Origin: Sporodiniella umbellata
Lineage: Eukaryota > Mucoromycota > Mucoromycetes > Mucorales > Rhizopodaceae
Assembly: GCA_025677835.1 (NCBI GenBank)
Contig: JAIXMR010000055.1
Location: 62,001-126,000, forward strand
Direction: 5' to 3'
Length of the DNA stretch: 64,000 nucleotides
In this document: one piece after another, positions 48,673-62,241 of the stretch
How the letters are laid out: the number at the start of each line of letters is the position of its first letter
How positions within the stretch are numbered: position 1 is the stretch's first letter
Made by a program: the position numbers and the translations under genes
The notes under the pieces: model-generated
What the model was told of the DNA's origin: nothing
The model's input: only the letters and a program-made list of their open reading frames with translations
Databases searched by the model: none

Positions 48673-50453
48673 ATGAAAAGACAGAGTATAGCCTCCACAC
48701 CACCAAACGTCAACCACTGGAAAGAAACAAGCCATGTCCACCACAACATTCACCCACTTTCACTTCATCAGGTCACCATGACGCACACAGTTCAAAAAGG
48801 TTACCATCCAGAGACCGGCAACAAGATGATAAACCAATACATGATATTAAAAGAAATCGGCAGAGGAGTGCATGGTAAAGTTAAATTAGCTCAAGACACC
48901 ATCACTGGACAGTTTGTCGTAAGTCAAATACATACGCCTTGGAATTTTTCTTAAAAAAAAAAGAAAAAAAACTCAATGTATATGCTTATATAGGCTGTCA
49001 AGATTGTAGATAAAAAGAACAGAAGAAGACAAATGGGATATAGTCTATTGAGAGGAAACAACCATCAGTCATCGCAATTAGCTTCAAAGGAGAATGAATT
49101 GAAAATCAAACGCGAAATTGCCATCTTAAAGAAATGCCGACACCCGAATGTAGTGCAACTTATGGAAGTTATTGATTGTGAAGAGAGTCGAAAGATCTAT
49201 ATGGCTTTAGAATATAGTGAGCGTGGAGAGATCGAATGGCGAGACGAATTAGAACAGCCGGTAATGGATTTAGAGGAAGCCAGAAGTATTTTTAGAGATG
49301 TAGTCAATGGCCTTGATTATTGTAAATCACCAAAAAAAAAACGTTTCTATTGCTTACATCTTTTTTGTTTTTTTTTGGGCTAATTTAGTACATTACGGAG
49401 GTATCATTCATCGGGATATCAAGCCAGCCAATATCCTGCTTTCCCAAGACCATGTGGCCAAGATTTCCGATTTTGGTGTATCCTACTATAACGATATGCT
49501 TGCTCATCAAGTAGAACCTACCGAAGAGCGGATTCATAAGATGGAGAAAGAACTGGCAGAAACTGCGGGTACACCTGCGTTTTTTGCTCCTGAGCTATGC
49601 TACGCAGGCGATATTAATGGTAAGCGACCACTGATATCCAAGGCAATCGATGTCTGGGCTTTGGGCGTCACACTTTATTGCTTCGTGTTTGGTCAGTGCC
49701 CGTTCACTGCATCTACTGAATTTGAACTCTTTGATATCATACCCTCTCAGGCTCTTGCCTTTCCTACGCCGGATCAAGTCGGCTTTCAAATAGATGATCA
49801 GCTTAAAGATCTTTTGATTCGCCTACTTGAGAAAAACCCAGAGAAACGAATCACACTAGAAAAAGTCAAAGTAAAAAAAAAAAAAAAAAAAAAAAAACAG
49901 AGAATCGAGAAGGCTGATACCTATTCTTTTCTAGACACATCCTTGGGTACTTGAAGGTTTAGAAGATCCCCAAGACTGGCTTATTCAATCCAACCCTACT
50001 TTTTATGCCTCACCGTGCTCCATCTCCACCACACCCACACCACCACTTCCAACACCTACCATGGGTATCATGGACCGCTTGCGTCAATCGATTCGTAGAC
50101 TTTATGTTTCTTTTGGTACGCAACGTCGCCGTTCTTCTTCTTCACAAAAATCCAGGCCTATGTCTTGCCAGCCTGCCCCCCTGAAGCGCAATTCTCTCTT
50201 GCCTTCCTCTGTTACCCCTACCGTGTCGCTTTCTACCGGTCATACCTTAGTTGTCAACTCTGGTTACTCTAACCATCTTATACCCTCTCCACCCCTAAAA
50301 TCTATGTCGGCTTTTTCAGACGATGAAGAATACTGCACCACACGACGCCCTGATTACCATCGAAGACTATCTACTACTTCTTCTTCGGCTTCTTCAGGTC
50401 TTGGATTAACCTTTGGTCGTTATCGTGGTATGACGCCTTTGGAACAAAACTAG
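48673..50453 (+). CDS. CaMKK/Snf1-activating-type serine/threonine kinase
   Basis: Kinase of the group including fission yeast Ssp1 and yeast Sak1/Tos3/Elm1, which activate AMPK/Snf1-type kinases. Exons 48673-48918, 48994-49321, 49389-49870 and 49935-50453 give 524 residues. The glycine loop IGRGVHGKVKLA with His is characteristic of the CaMKK group. Other motifs: AVKIVDKK, HRDIKPANILL, DFGVS, and the activation loop AETAGTPAFFAPEL. The kinase domain spans about 55-350. After HPWV come a Pro/Thr-rich stretch, a basic RLRQSIRRLYVSFGTQRRR segment that could bind calmodulin or lipid, and a Ser-rich tail. A Met 36 residues in (MTHTVQ) is a possible alternative start. Confidence 0.88.
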
Positions 50454-51325
50454 ACCAAAAAGAAAAAAAGTCTATTGACTTCTCTCCCCTCTCTCTTATT
50501 GCTATTTATTTATTTATCATTCAAGTACACATATACATATATATGTATATACACTCAAATATACACACACGCACAAACACATTTACATCAATTTAAGCTT
50601 TTTTTTTTTTTTGGTTTCTTCCATTTTTATAGCAGGTTACACTTTTTTTTTTTTTTTTTTTTTTTTTTGCAATATAAATGTTTTCGGGTTTTTACTCCTC
50701 ACTTTGAATTAAGCTTTCTATCCAGAAATTTTTGGGTGGTCTATCAGAACTCTTTTAGTAGAAACGATCGAAGCTATAACATAAAGAAACCCTGGATTAT
50801 CTTCTCCCCCTTAATTTTAGTATGACAGCAACTGAAACCGTCACACGAAAAAGGATCAAAAGAAAAAAAGCCTAAAGTTGTACTGATAGCCTTTGCATCT
50901 TTAAATGTTCCCCCTTCCCTCTCTCCCCTAAATAGCAAGTCTGGTCACCCCGCAAAAACAAAAAAAAAACAAAAAAGGGCCAGCAACCGATCGTAAAATA
51001 ATGAAATTTTAAAAAAGACTGATTTCAATAGAAACTAGTACAGACTTCGTTCTTTGAGACTATCCCTCCTTGTTTTCTATCGGTTAAATTTTTATACAAA
51101 GGCAAGCCTTCCGTACGTATACTAGAACATGTGTTCGCTAGATTTTCAAATAAGATATTTTGCTTCTAATAAGTATAGATTGATCGAGCCTAGGGAGGAA
51201 TGTTAAAAGGTTAATATCTCGATTTATAAAAACAGTAGCATAGATCAAAAGCATGAGATTTACTGAGTTTGTTTTTTGTTGCTATGGCCTGTAACCATAG
51301 AAACAGACTGTAAAACAACAGCAAC

Positions 51326-51363
<38 letters not shown>

Positions 51364-51539
51364 AAACAAATCTACTTTACTTGCAATGTCCTATGTGGAC
51401 TAAAACTTCTTAGACAACACATTTTGTATGAAATAGCATACGCTCTTTGAATATTCATTGTCAGTTTCATTGTAAAAAATAAATAAAACTTGTAGTGTCA
51501 AACAAAGCCCACACAAACACATTCACAGATAAAAATAGG

Positions 51540-51595
<56 letters not shown>

Positions 51596-51890
51596 CGTAC
51601 AGTTGTATATATCTGTATATACGAATAAAACTGCTCTAAAATTACTCAACCTGTAGTTTGTCTACTTATCAGACAGTATGAAAGGCTATGTTTTAATTTT
51701 TTTTTTATTATTATTAAAGATTTTCTTTTATCATCAGTTCACGTGTTTTATTATTTCGCATTTTGAGCTTTTTTTTTTCTTTGCCTTCTCGTTTTCCTGT
51801 GCTCTTTATTCCTTTTTTTTCTTATTGCTTTGCTCTCCTTTTTTTCTTCTAAAAAGCCTATTGTATTTTTCGGTTTTTCTTATAAATAAT
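50454..51890. other. 1.4 kb intergenic, no gene seen
   Basis: Between the kinase gene and RAC1. Contains TA/CA simple repeats, long poly-T (50641-50668) and poly-A (51327-51358), and T-rich DNA directly upstream of RAC1. No coding content recognised. Confidence 0.6.
51543..51595. repeat. compound (CA)n(TA)n microsatellite
   Basis: About sixteen CA dinucleotides run straight into about ten TA dinucleotides. Likely length-variable between strains. Confidence 0.9.
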
Positions 51891-52723
<833 letters not shown>

Positions 52724-52741
52724 GTATCTCTCTTTTCACCC

Positions 52742-52772
<31 letters not shown>

Positions 52773-53109
52773 AATAAAGCTTTTTTTATTCAAAAAAGAA
52801 AGGCAAAAAAAAAAAAAAAAAAAAAAACCCTACCCCTCCCACACATACATACACACCTTTGCGAATACACCTTTTTACTCAAGCAAGCAGCAGCAAAATT
52901 ACACGTACGCTCAGTTGACTTTTTAAGCTTTTTCTTGCTCACAAGAAATCTTCTTGCCCTTTCTCTTTTACTCTTATTATTATTTATCGGCTATATACTT
53001 CCCTTAATATTTATGTACTTTCCCTCTTCTTCGCTCCGCTACAAACTATATATGTGCCAATATCTATTCAAATAAATAAAGTGCGTTTTATTGTCTTTTT
53101 GTTTTATTT
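52724..53109. other. convergent spacer with A runs
   Basis: Between RAC1 and the converging MFS gene. Two long A runs (52742-52770 and 52807-52827) sit within 110 bp after the RAC1 stop, then pyrimidine-rich DNA and an AATAAATAAA signal near 53081. No gene. Confidence 0.6.
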
Positions 53110-54354
53110 TCAAGAACCCAAACTATGGTTTTTCATGCCCAAGGCAGAAAGAAAACAGAGAACGGAACAAACGACACCATAAATATAGGCTCTATGAATA
53201 GAAAATTCCAAACTACGGATAACTATTGCTCGTATATCAAAATCCAAATCACGAATTTTAGAAATAGAAGTACGAATGAATTCGATCAGCTATATATTTC
53301 AGTTGAGTTGTTAAATACGTCTGTCCTTGCTTCTTTTGCTTCTTTTGCTTTTTTTTTTTTTTCACCTCTACAGCTTCTGGACCTGATATTTCTTGATAGA
53401 GTTTTGATTTCAGATTGGCTTGTAGAATGGCGGCTGCCAGAGCGCTGCCTGTGAGCCAACCCATGGAGCGACAAAGAGATATCATGGACGTTGCAGAAGC
53501 TGTATCTGAATAGGGAAGATCGACGACTAAAGCAATCATGGTAGCTACCAGAACACAACCAAAACAGAACCCTTCCATGTTCAAACAGACCATTTGGAAA
53601 AGCAAAGGGCTGTCTTTTTTCCAGCTGAACATTCCAACAGTAGCACACACATGTATTAAGAGCATAATGATAATAAAGTATTTATACCGACCTGCATATC
53701 CCAAGTATCGCCCAGCAGTCCAACACCCCAAAGCTACCATCAAGGTTCTTGGTAAAACCCAGATACCGGCAGAAGAAGCGTTATAGCCCACCACGCCCTA
53801 AAAACCTGACTTAGACACACTCTCTCCCTCTCTCTATACCATGTCCATTAATTACCATAAAGAACTGGGGTGCTAAATAAATAAAGGCCATGCTGGAAGA
53901 ACAAAGGAAAAAATTGCTGAAACAGATTGAGATTACGTTTTGATTTCTCATCATATTTCTTGAAATCACTGGATATTTTGCTATTTTGAATTCGTAGATC
54001 CCAAAAGAAAGAAAAAATAGCCCCGAAGAGATTAGTAAGGCCAACACCCAAGGGTCTGACCAAGCACGAGTATTGCCCCCTAATGAGGTACCGATGACCA
54101 GGGTAGTATTGGCTATCAATATCAAGCAGGCACCAACCCAATCGATCTCTTTTAAGGTGCGGGTATCTCTTTGAAGTCCATAGTTCTCCAGGCGATAGAA
54201 ATAAAAGTAGAGCATAAAGAAACAAGGAGGTACATTTAAATAAAAGCAGTAACGCCAGCCCAAAGTATCATTGATTAGTCCACCCAAAGGAGCTCCAAGT
54301 GTATTACCGACCTTTTATATATATGCATATCACATTGTGAGTACTCTTGTTTTC

Positions 54355-54385
<31 letters not shown>

Positions 54386-55120
54386 TATAAATCACAATCA
54401 TTTACTGTTTGCGCCATGTTCACATAGGATTGGTATTTTCCTCGATTCCTTAAAGGTATCAAATCATGAATCATCACAGAGGCCATGGTTGCCAATCCAC
54501 CGCCACCCAAGCCTGCTAATGCTCTTGCTATACTCATCTGACCTATGGTATTTGCAGCGCCGCAGAGCCAAGATCCCAAAAGAAAAAAACATAAAATAGT
54601 GATCAATGTTGTTTTTCGGCCCAAGATGTCTGATAGCTTTCCATCTAATACATGTTAAACATGCAAACGACACTGTTTTTTTTTTTTTTTTTTATCTTAC
54701 ACAAGGGTTGAAGAGCAGTTGCGCTCAACATGTAAGATGTCACAATCCAAACCGAAAGATTCGAACTGTGCTTCTTGATAAACAAGGACGTTCTCTCTCT
54801 TTTTATTTATTTATTATTACCTTTCAAATTCGGTTCCTATTTGATTGAAAATTGTAATGACAATTGAAATATCCATGGAAGCCAAAAATGAACCAACGCA
54901 TAAACTGTCAAGAAATATTTAACGTATCTGCTTATTTTAGAGCGAAGCACACAAACCAAAGAGTTACTTGATTGACTGTGGTGTTGCCTAAATGTTCTCT
55001 GATAATCATTTCAGGGTCATGCTGCTCAGGTAATTGGCTGATATCCCCTATTTCCTCTTCCCTTGGTGGAATACTAGAGTAGTTTGGACAGAAGCTATCT
55101 GATGGATTTCTCTTTTTCAT
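53110..55120 (-). CDS. MFS drug/H+ antiporter, DHA2-type
   Basis: Major facilitator protein of 541 residues. Exons in transcript order: 55120-54951, 54904-54821, 54765-54701, 54644-54406, 54311-53856, 53797-53366 and 53289-53110. All phases close. After a 60-residue cytosolic N-terminus comes the first helix, with FLASMDISIV matching the D1 motif (LDxTIV-like). Next are YGKLSDILGRKTT (motif A), ARALAGLGGGGLATMASVMI, and the antiporter motif C region GNTLGAPLGGLINDTLGWR. About 14 membrane segments are expected for this group. The last exon ends with a single hydrophobic helix and a short polar tail. Substrate cannot be read from sequence; related pumps export drugs, amines or siderophores. Its promoter is shared with ECM29. 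Confidence 0.88.
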
Positions 55121-55823
55121 TGCGAAAAATAAGAAAGAAACAAAGAAAAAAGGAATTGCTTCTTCCTTTGTCTGTGGGGATCAAATAGAAAAGTACATTT
55201 GAAACAACCCCATTTTGGAAATATGTGGTATTCTTCCAGTATCAACTACACGAAAAAAAAAAAAAAAAAACTACATACGTCCACTCGAATCATAGTTTGC
55301 CTTTTGGTTTTCTTTTCTTTATTTGTAGTACGAATAACTAGTAAAAGAGCTTTTTTTTTTTTTCGATAGATGAGGTTAGCCGTGTAACAATGGTCTTTGC
55401 GTATTTGAAGACATGGTTGCCTAACAACTACTTTGGTGTACATCTCTTGGTCGTTCAATTGGATAACAATAAATATGAAATGAACAGATTATTGCTTTTT
55501 TGTTAAAAGTCATGAAAAGTATTGTGTACCAGCAAATAAGATCAAAAATCCAATGTTTGTTTTTTATACGTAAGGGGTATACTTTACTGTGCCTTTTTTT
55601 TTTGCTTTTTGTTTTAAATAAAACCGTCGTTTCAAACTGCTTGCCTAAAAAAAAAAAAAGCGACTCCACAAGTGCCCATTTCATTTAGTAACTCGCTGTA
55701 ACTTTTTTATTCTTAAAATTTTTGGGGGGAGGGGAAAACGCGTGGCCAGCTTACGCGTCCATCTTGTATTAAATATAAATTTAAAGTTTTAAAAGCTCAA
55801 TTTTCACATTTTTTTTCTTTAAT
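55121..55823. promoter_or_regulatory. divergent promoter of MFS pump and ECM29
   Basis: 703 bp between head-to-head genes. It holds poly-A/poly-T runs at 55253-55270 and 55351-55363, and two ACGCGT boxes near ECM29. No coding sequence recognised; the 60-90 codon frames here are low complexity. Confidence 0.6.
55738..55758. promoter_or_regulatory. paired ACGCGT (MCB-type) boxes
   Basis: ACGCGT occurs at 55738-55743 and again at 55753-55758, 66-86 bp ahead of the ECM29 start. In yeasts this hexamer is the MluI cell-cycle box bound by the APSES factor MBF at G1/S. Binding here is inferred. Confidence 0.45.
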
Positions 55824-58800
55824 ATGAGTGACGAACTACAACTACTTGGTACGAAAAGCATAGTGTCATTTTTCTTCAAAAAAAAAAAAAAAAGCTAAAA
55901 ATATTGGATTTTTTTTGAAGAAAATGTCGAGTTGAGGTTGGCAATGTCCAAAACAGATGCTCAACTGGAGAAAAACATTCAAGTTTTCCTACCTCCTGTT
56001 TTGCTAAAGTTAGCAAGTAATCAAACAGCTGTAAAAGCCAAGGTGATGGAAATCCTTTCTCATATCAACAAAAGAGTGAAACCAAACGAGAATATCAAAC
56101 TACCTTTTGATGCGCTTTTGACACAATTCACCGACCATCGAATCACAGCGTTTGTCAAGAACTTTACCTTAATCTACCTGGAGATGAGTGCCGGCAGACA
56201 AAGCCCGGGAGAGATAGCTAATCGATTGCCGGAATTAGTTCAAGGGATCAGTCTTAGACCAGTAAAGCAGAGAATACAACTTCTTCACATCATTTTGCCA
56301 GTAAATAGAAAGAAGGGGAGAAAAAGAGGGGTTATAAAAAACCTGGGTTTTTATTTTCTTATTTCCAGGTCCTTGAAAAATGGAATATGGATCATACAGA
56401 ACAGTTATCAGCGAGAGAAGAAAAGTTTGGTTTCACCAAGAATCCCAATGATGCACTTACCATCTTGGGATTCTTTTTGGATGTTATGCTCTATCAACCT
56501 TTGACAGCCAGGGATATGAACGAAAACTCAGAGTCTATTAAACACTTGGGATTGAGCAAACAGGCTGTAGAGGATGTGACAAACAACGGTAAAGCTGAAT
56601 GGACCATTAAAAAACTCAAAGAAGCCAAGGTTAGTTTGGATTGGGTCGATCGAGTGCTTATTGTGTGTTTATAGCTTGGGATCTTGAAATTTGTTCTGAC
56701 ACCTATCTTCACGGACAGTGAACGCTTGCCTCTCCTTACTGCAGGCGCTTGCGATTCAAATCATCAAGTCGTTTCTGCATGTGAAGACGGGTTACGAAGG
56801 TGGACTGGGTCAGTGGATTATGAGGACAAAAAGACGATTCAGACACTCTATAGAATGTACTTGGGATCCAAATCCTCCCATGAAAAGGACGTTCGTTCTG
56901 CAGCTTCTGCTTCGATCCGTATCCGCATCCTTCAAAGCTTAAGCAAATCAGTCATTGCCGCAAATATGCCTGGATATATGGTTCAAACTATATTTGAGGG
57001 CATTTATGGCGATTCAACTACGGCAAAACTACAAAGATCTGCTATGGGCTATCTTCAATGGTGTGCCAGAATAGTAAATTGTAAAAAACAAAAAAAAAAA
57101 AACAAAAAAAAAAAAAAAGTTTTATATAACCTTTTTCACTGAATTAGAGTACTGAAGAAAATATGAGTCAAATTGCTCCTATTGTTGTATCTGGATTGTT
57201 AAAGTATATAAATCAAAACGAAGGTGGTAAGGGCATCGATGGTGATAGTGTGAAAGGCAGTGCTTATGTCGCTTGTGGGCTGGTTCTCAAAAAAGGTACC
57301 CATTTTTTTTTTTTTGTTTGTCTTTATCCATCTTTTTTTTTTTTTTTTTTAGCTCCTAAGGTTGGACTTTCGGATCTGGAAGTATTGTCATTGTTTTTTG
57401 AGCGTTTGGAAACAGAAGAAAAAAACACACGCACCTATGTTCAAGATGCCCTTTCTTCTATGATTGAGGTTTATGTTGATCTTCCTTCAACATCCCCTGT
57501 CTACAAAGACTTGCAAGATCTCATCTTGAAAACTGTACAGAAGGTATATGTCAGATATGCATCCCAAAAAAAAAAAGGGGGGGGGGAAAGGCTAACTTTC
57601 TATCTTAGAACGACCCTTACTCTCGCTACATGGCACTAAAATATGCAAATGCTATCTATCCATTCTCATCTGTATTTGCACGTTACGTGTGTCTTTTAGG
57701 GTTTTCAAACACAGTTTCCAAGCTAGAAGTAAAGGAAGAGTGTAACCGAGGCCTGACCCCTTTTGTTCGCAGCAATATATCTGGACTCGCAAAGGTAGTC
57801 GATGTGGTACCTACTTCAGAACTACCTGATTTGCTTGAGTTGGTGACCTATATCTATCAGCAAAAGCCCCACCAGGAATATACTCTTTCATCCAAAACAC
57901 CTACCGTTCGAGGCTACCCTACTGAAGTATATTCTGAAATACTAGGTTTTATACGTATGATCTGGGTTCTACAAGCCAATCCGACTACTATCTTGATTGA
58001 CAGCTATGTCTCTGATAAAGTGGACAATAGCATGTCAGATGACCCTGTAGCCATGAATAACTTTAGAACCAACATTGAGGACTTTTGGTCCAATGGAGAT
58101 ATAGAGCGCCGTGAAATGGTAGAGCAATGGCTTGGGCTTGTTCAAGACGGTTTAAATCCTGACCTTCGTGGTAATAACGATATAGAAAAAAAAAAAAAAA
58201 AGATGGGTCAGTACTAATCTTTTGATAGATCCTGTTTTGCTTACTAGCTCTGCAAAATGCCTGCTTGAAATGATATCACTCGGGCCTTCTTCTATTTCTA
58301 CCATCTTCAATACCAACCTAGACTTTTTTAAATCCCTTTGTTTATCTGAAAAACCCGATGCCCGAGCTTTGGTCTCTCACATCTTTGGTATTATTGTCAG
58401 CCACGAAAGTATTTCGGAGGCTGATATTGAGCAACTGCTGAAGGAGTTCAACACTCTTTTGGAAGCCCCCGAGACACAAAAGCAACGGGATCATCCCCAC
58501 CGCCACGGTGCTGTTTTGGCAATTGGTTACGTTTTGGGACGATGCCAGTATCGCCATCGGTCGATTTCACATGCGCTCGTGCAACGGTCTATTGAAAATC
58601 TGGCAAAGCTTCTCCAGGGTACGCCTAGCTCCACCTTTTACTCACTCGCAGGTGCTGCTTGTCAGTCTTTGGGAGAGATAGGAAGAACCAAGGTGTTCCC
58701 CTTTCCTGTCAAAAAGAAAGACGAAGCGAACGACTCTATGGAAATTACATTGACGCTGCAAGGCATTGTTGAAAAGCTGATTGACCTTTCAAAGTCGTGT

Positions 58801-61758
58801 AAGGAAGTCAAAGTTCAGGAAAAGGCCATTTTGGCATTAGGTCATCTGAGTATTCCTTTCAAGCAGCATCACTCTCTGGTCGATCTTGTTCTCGACTGCT
58901 TTTTTGCCACGGCCGATTCAAAGCAGGTAGAGATCGCTTTTGCCACCGGAGAGGCTATGTCGATCGTGGCCTTTGGCTGGCATTCGCAAGCCATGCAAAA
59001 GTTCAAAGACACTAGCGATATGCCAGTGTTGGAGACTCTGGAGCCATTGGACTATGACTTCCAGTCTACGTTGGACAAAGTCGTGAGCCGCTACGTGGCT
59101 AGCGATCGATCTTGGTACCGTAAGGCGGCTTCGATTTGGTTGCTTTCCATACTAAAATTCGGGCAAGACCATCCGCTTGTTTCCAAAAACCTTCGTGTGA
59201 TCCATGCCTCGTTCTCCCGTCTTTTAGGTGATCGCGACGACTTTACTCAAGAGTGCGCCTCCAAAGGCCTCGGTCTTGTCTATGAATACGGCGATAGCGG
59301 GCTGAAGGAGGATATGCTTTATTCGCTTGTGGGCACATTTACCGAAGGCCGCACTATCCAGGCCCAGTCTGTGACGGATAGCACCGTCTTGTTTGAGGAA
59401 GGCGCCTTGGGAGCCACTCCGGACGGCAATTCGATCACCACCTACAAAGAGCTGTGCTCGCTTGCGTCTGAGCTGAACCAGCCTGATTTGATTTACAAGT
59501 TTATGAACCTGGCCAACCACAACGCGATGTGGACGTCTCGTAAAGGCGCTGCGTTTGGTTTCCAGAACTTGATGTCGCTTGCGGAAAAGGAGATGACACC
59601 TTACCTTCCTCGGCTTGTTCCCAAGCTCTATAGATACCAATTTGACCCCAATCCTCGTGTGAATCAAACGATGAAATCGATCTGGCAGTCGCTTGTCAAG
59701 GACAACCAAAAGACGATTGACACCTACTTTGAGCAGATCATGCAAGACCTCTTGACAGGCTTGGGTAACCATCAATGGAGAGTGCGTGAGGCATCGTGTG
59801 CCGCTTTAAACGATCTTGTCCAAGGGCGTAAGTTGGGTCAAATCGAACCCTTTCTGGAAAAGTTATGGCAGATGTCGTTCCGTGCTTTGGACGATATCAA
59901 GGATTCTGTAAGACAGGCTGCTACCCAAACCTGTCGCACGCTCACCAAACTGACCGTACATTACTGTGATCCGACCATGGTGGCTATGAATGATGGCGAG
60001 AAGGTGATGCGTATCGTCATGCCTTTCCTGTTGGAAAAAGGCATTGTTTCTGATGCGGAAGATGTTCGCAAGTTTAGTTTGGACGCAGTACTTTGTGTGT
60101 GTAAAACAGGGGCAGGTTTACTGAAAAAGTATATTCCTGAAATCATTGATACCCTACTTCAATCGCTCTCTTGTAAGTCTATCTTTTTAAATCTGTTGTG
60201 CTAACCAAAAACAAACAAACAATAGCGCTTGAGCCTCAGTCCATGAACTACCTGAGTTTTCATGTAGACAAGTACAACATTTCTCAAGAACAGCTCGACA
60301 ACGCTCGTCTGAACGGAGCCAAGAATTCACCCATGATGGAAGGTATTGAGCACTGTGTTTATCAGATTGACGACACGGTGATGGAAGAACTTACGACTCG
60401 AATCATCCATATTATTCGAAAAGGCACCGGCTTGCCTACCAAGGTAAGTGTTTGCACTGGGAAAGAGGGGGAGTTTTTTTTTTTTGCTGATCGACTGTAT
60501 CTAGGCAGGATGTGCTCGTTTTATTGTTACGCTTGTCATGAACCGTCGAACGACCTTTGCACCCTATGCAGATGACTACTTGAAGGCATTGAGTGGCACG
60601 GTCCGGTCCAAGAACACGGTGATCCGCAAGTCGTATGCGACTGCGATTGGCTATGTATGTGGGGTGGCCTCACGTGACCGGCTTCTGTCGCTGATCAAGC
60701 ACCTAAAGAAGCTGTATGTAGAAGAAGAGGATGAAGAAGCCAAAGCAGGCAGTGCAGTGACAGCGGTAGAAATCAGTCGGTTTGCCAAAGATCAGGCGAA
60801 TGCAGTAGCCAGCTCGCTAGTGCCGCTGATCTACTTTGGCAAGAACGATCCCGAAAAGGAGATCAAAGAGCTATGGAAGGCCGCTTGGGAGCATTTGACG
60901 TCCGGTGTGAATAGCATGGTGACACTCTATGTCAGCGAGATATTAGCGTTTGTGCAACCGTTGTTAACGTCCCCTTCGTGGGGTGTAAAACAGACAGCAG
61001 CGTTGACCATTGCCGATATGTGTACAGTTTCTGATGCAAGCATTTGTCCCTATGCAGATAAGCTGATGCCTGTGATCATTGCCACCCTCGCCACTCGCGT
61101 CTGGGCTGGAAAAGAACATGTGGTGGCAGCCTTGGTCAGGTTGTTTCGGGCCACCCGACAGAAAGCGTCGGCGGACATGAACGTAAGCCCAAGCGGTAGG
61201 GAGGTGCTCGAACTCTTGGTGAGGGAGCTCAAGCGAAAGAACCTGAGATATCAACACCAGGTGATGCTTTCCCTCCAAACGTTCAACGAGGACTTTTCGG
61301 AACGTGTGGAAGCGTTTGAGAGGCCTTTTGTGGTTTTGAAAGCGCTTTGTTTGCTGGATACAAAAGAAGTCCAAGAGGAAGACGAAGATATTTCTTCTAG
61401 TTTAGTAGATACTATCAAGAGTTCGGCCTTCCGATGTCTTGTCTCTGGATTTCGACCCAAGACGTTCTCTCAGCAAGAGGCGTACACAGAAGAGTTGTGC
61501 AAACTATTGACCGACGGTTATTTAGGAAACCCAGTGAACGTGCAGGTAGCGGTGGTTCATTCTCTGGATGGGTTTGTCAAGCAGTGCAGTCAGGCGTGCC
61601 TAGCCAAACCGGGTGTCTATGAAAACCTCAGCGAGACCTTGACGCACGCCTCTAGCTATGGGAGATACAGTACAGTCCAGTCGGTAGCAGCCAACACGTT
61701 AGTCTATTTAAAACAGCTTTCAGATGAATCTAGAAACGGTAGCACTCATGTAGTATAA
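55824..61758 (+). CDS. ECM29: proteasome adaptor/regulator Ecm29
   Basis: Large HEAT-repeat protein that tethers or checks the 26S proteasome. Exons 55824-55848, 55921-56300, 56369-56629, 56675-57073, 57148-57295, 57353-57543, 57609-58170, 58229-60172, 60226-60443 and 60505-61758 total 5382 nt, 1793 residues, against 1845 in human. The N-terminus ENVELRLAMSKTDAQLEKNI and VMEILSHINKRVKPNENIKL match the family start. HEAT repeats run throughout, for example VREASCAALNDLVQGR and DDIKDSVRQAATQTCRTL. The first exon has only eight codons but restores the conserved N-terminus in frame. Exon 8 and the last exon are visibly richer in G+C than the first exons. Confidence 0.93.
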
Positions 61759-62102
61759 ACATGTACGAAATAAAACTCTATGCATCACACGAAATGAAAT
61801 CTATTTTTGTGTGATCTCAAATGTTTCAGTGGTAAGTTTAGAGCCATTCGATTCTAGAGAACGTTTCAAACTCCCTTCTGAGAACCAAAGAGGAAGAAGC
61901 CCTTGGCTGTTCTTTTGTGTCAATAGAAACGTTGATAAGAAGCCAAAAAAAAAAAAAGGGGGGGGGAGGGAAATGAATAGAAAATGCTGTAGAAGAAATA
62001 CAGTGTCTTTTTTTTTTAAAAAAGGTTATACAGTCTTGAGTGAAAAAAAAAAAAAGAAATTTATTGGTTGAGATTAATAAGAAAGAGATTAAAGAAATGT
62101 TG

Positions 62103-62160
<58 letters not shown>

Positions 62161-62241
62161 GTATGAAGTGATTTTTTTTTTTTTTTTTTTTGGTGTGTGT
62201 GTGTAAAAGGGAATATATAGATTAAAAGTGAATGTGAGAGT
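61759..62241. other. convergent 3' spacer with giant A and T runs
   Basis: 483 bp between ECM29 and the converging UNC93-like gene. ECM29 has an AATAAA near 61769. The block 62105-62192 holds an A run, then two T runs, then a short GT repeat. Nothing coding. Confidence 0.65.

Noticed and set aside
53258..53365. Read-through C-terminus of the MFS protein with a Lys/Gln-rich tail
   Set aside because: This stretch has a GTGAAA donor and an ATATATAG acceptor. Splicing gives a frame with a normal terminal helix instead.
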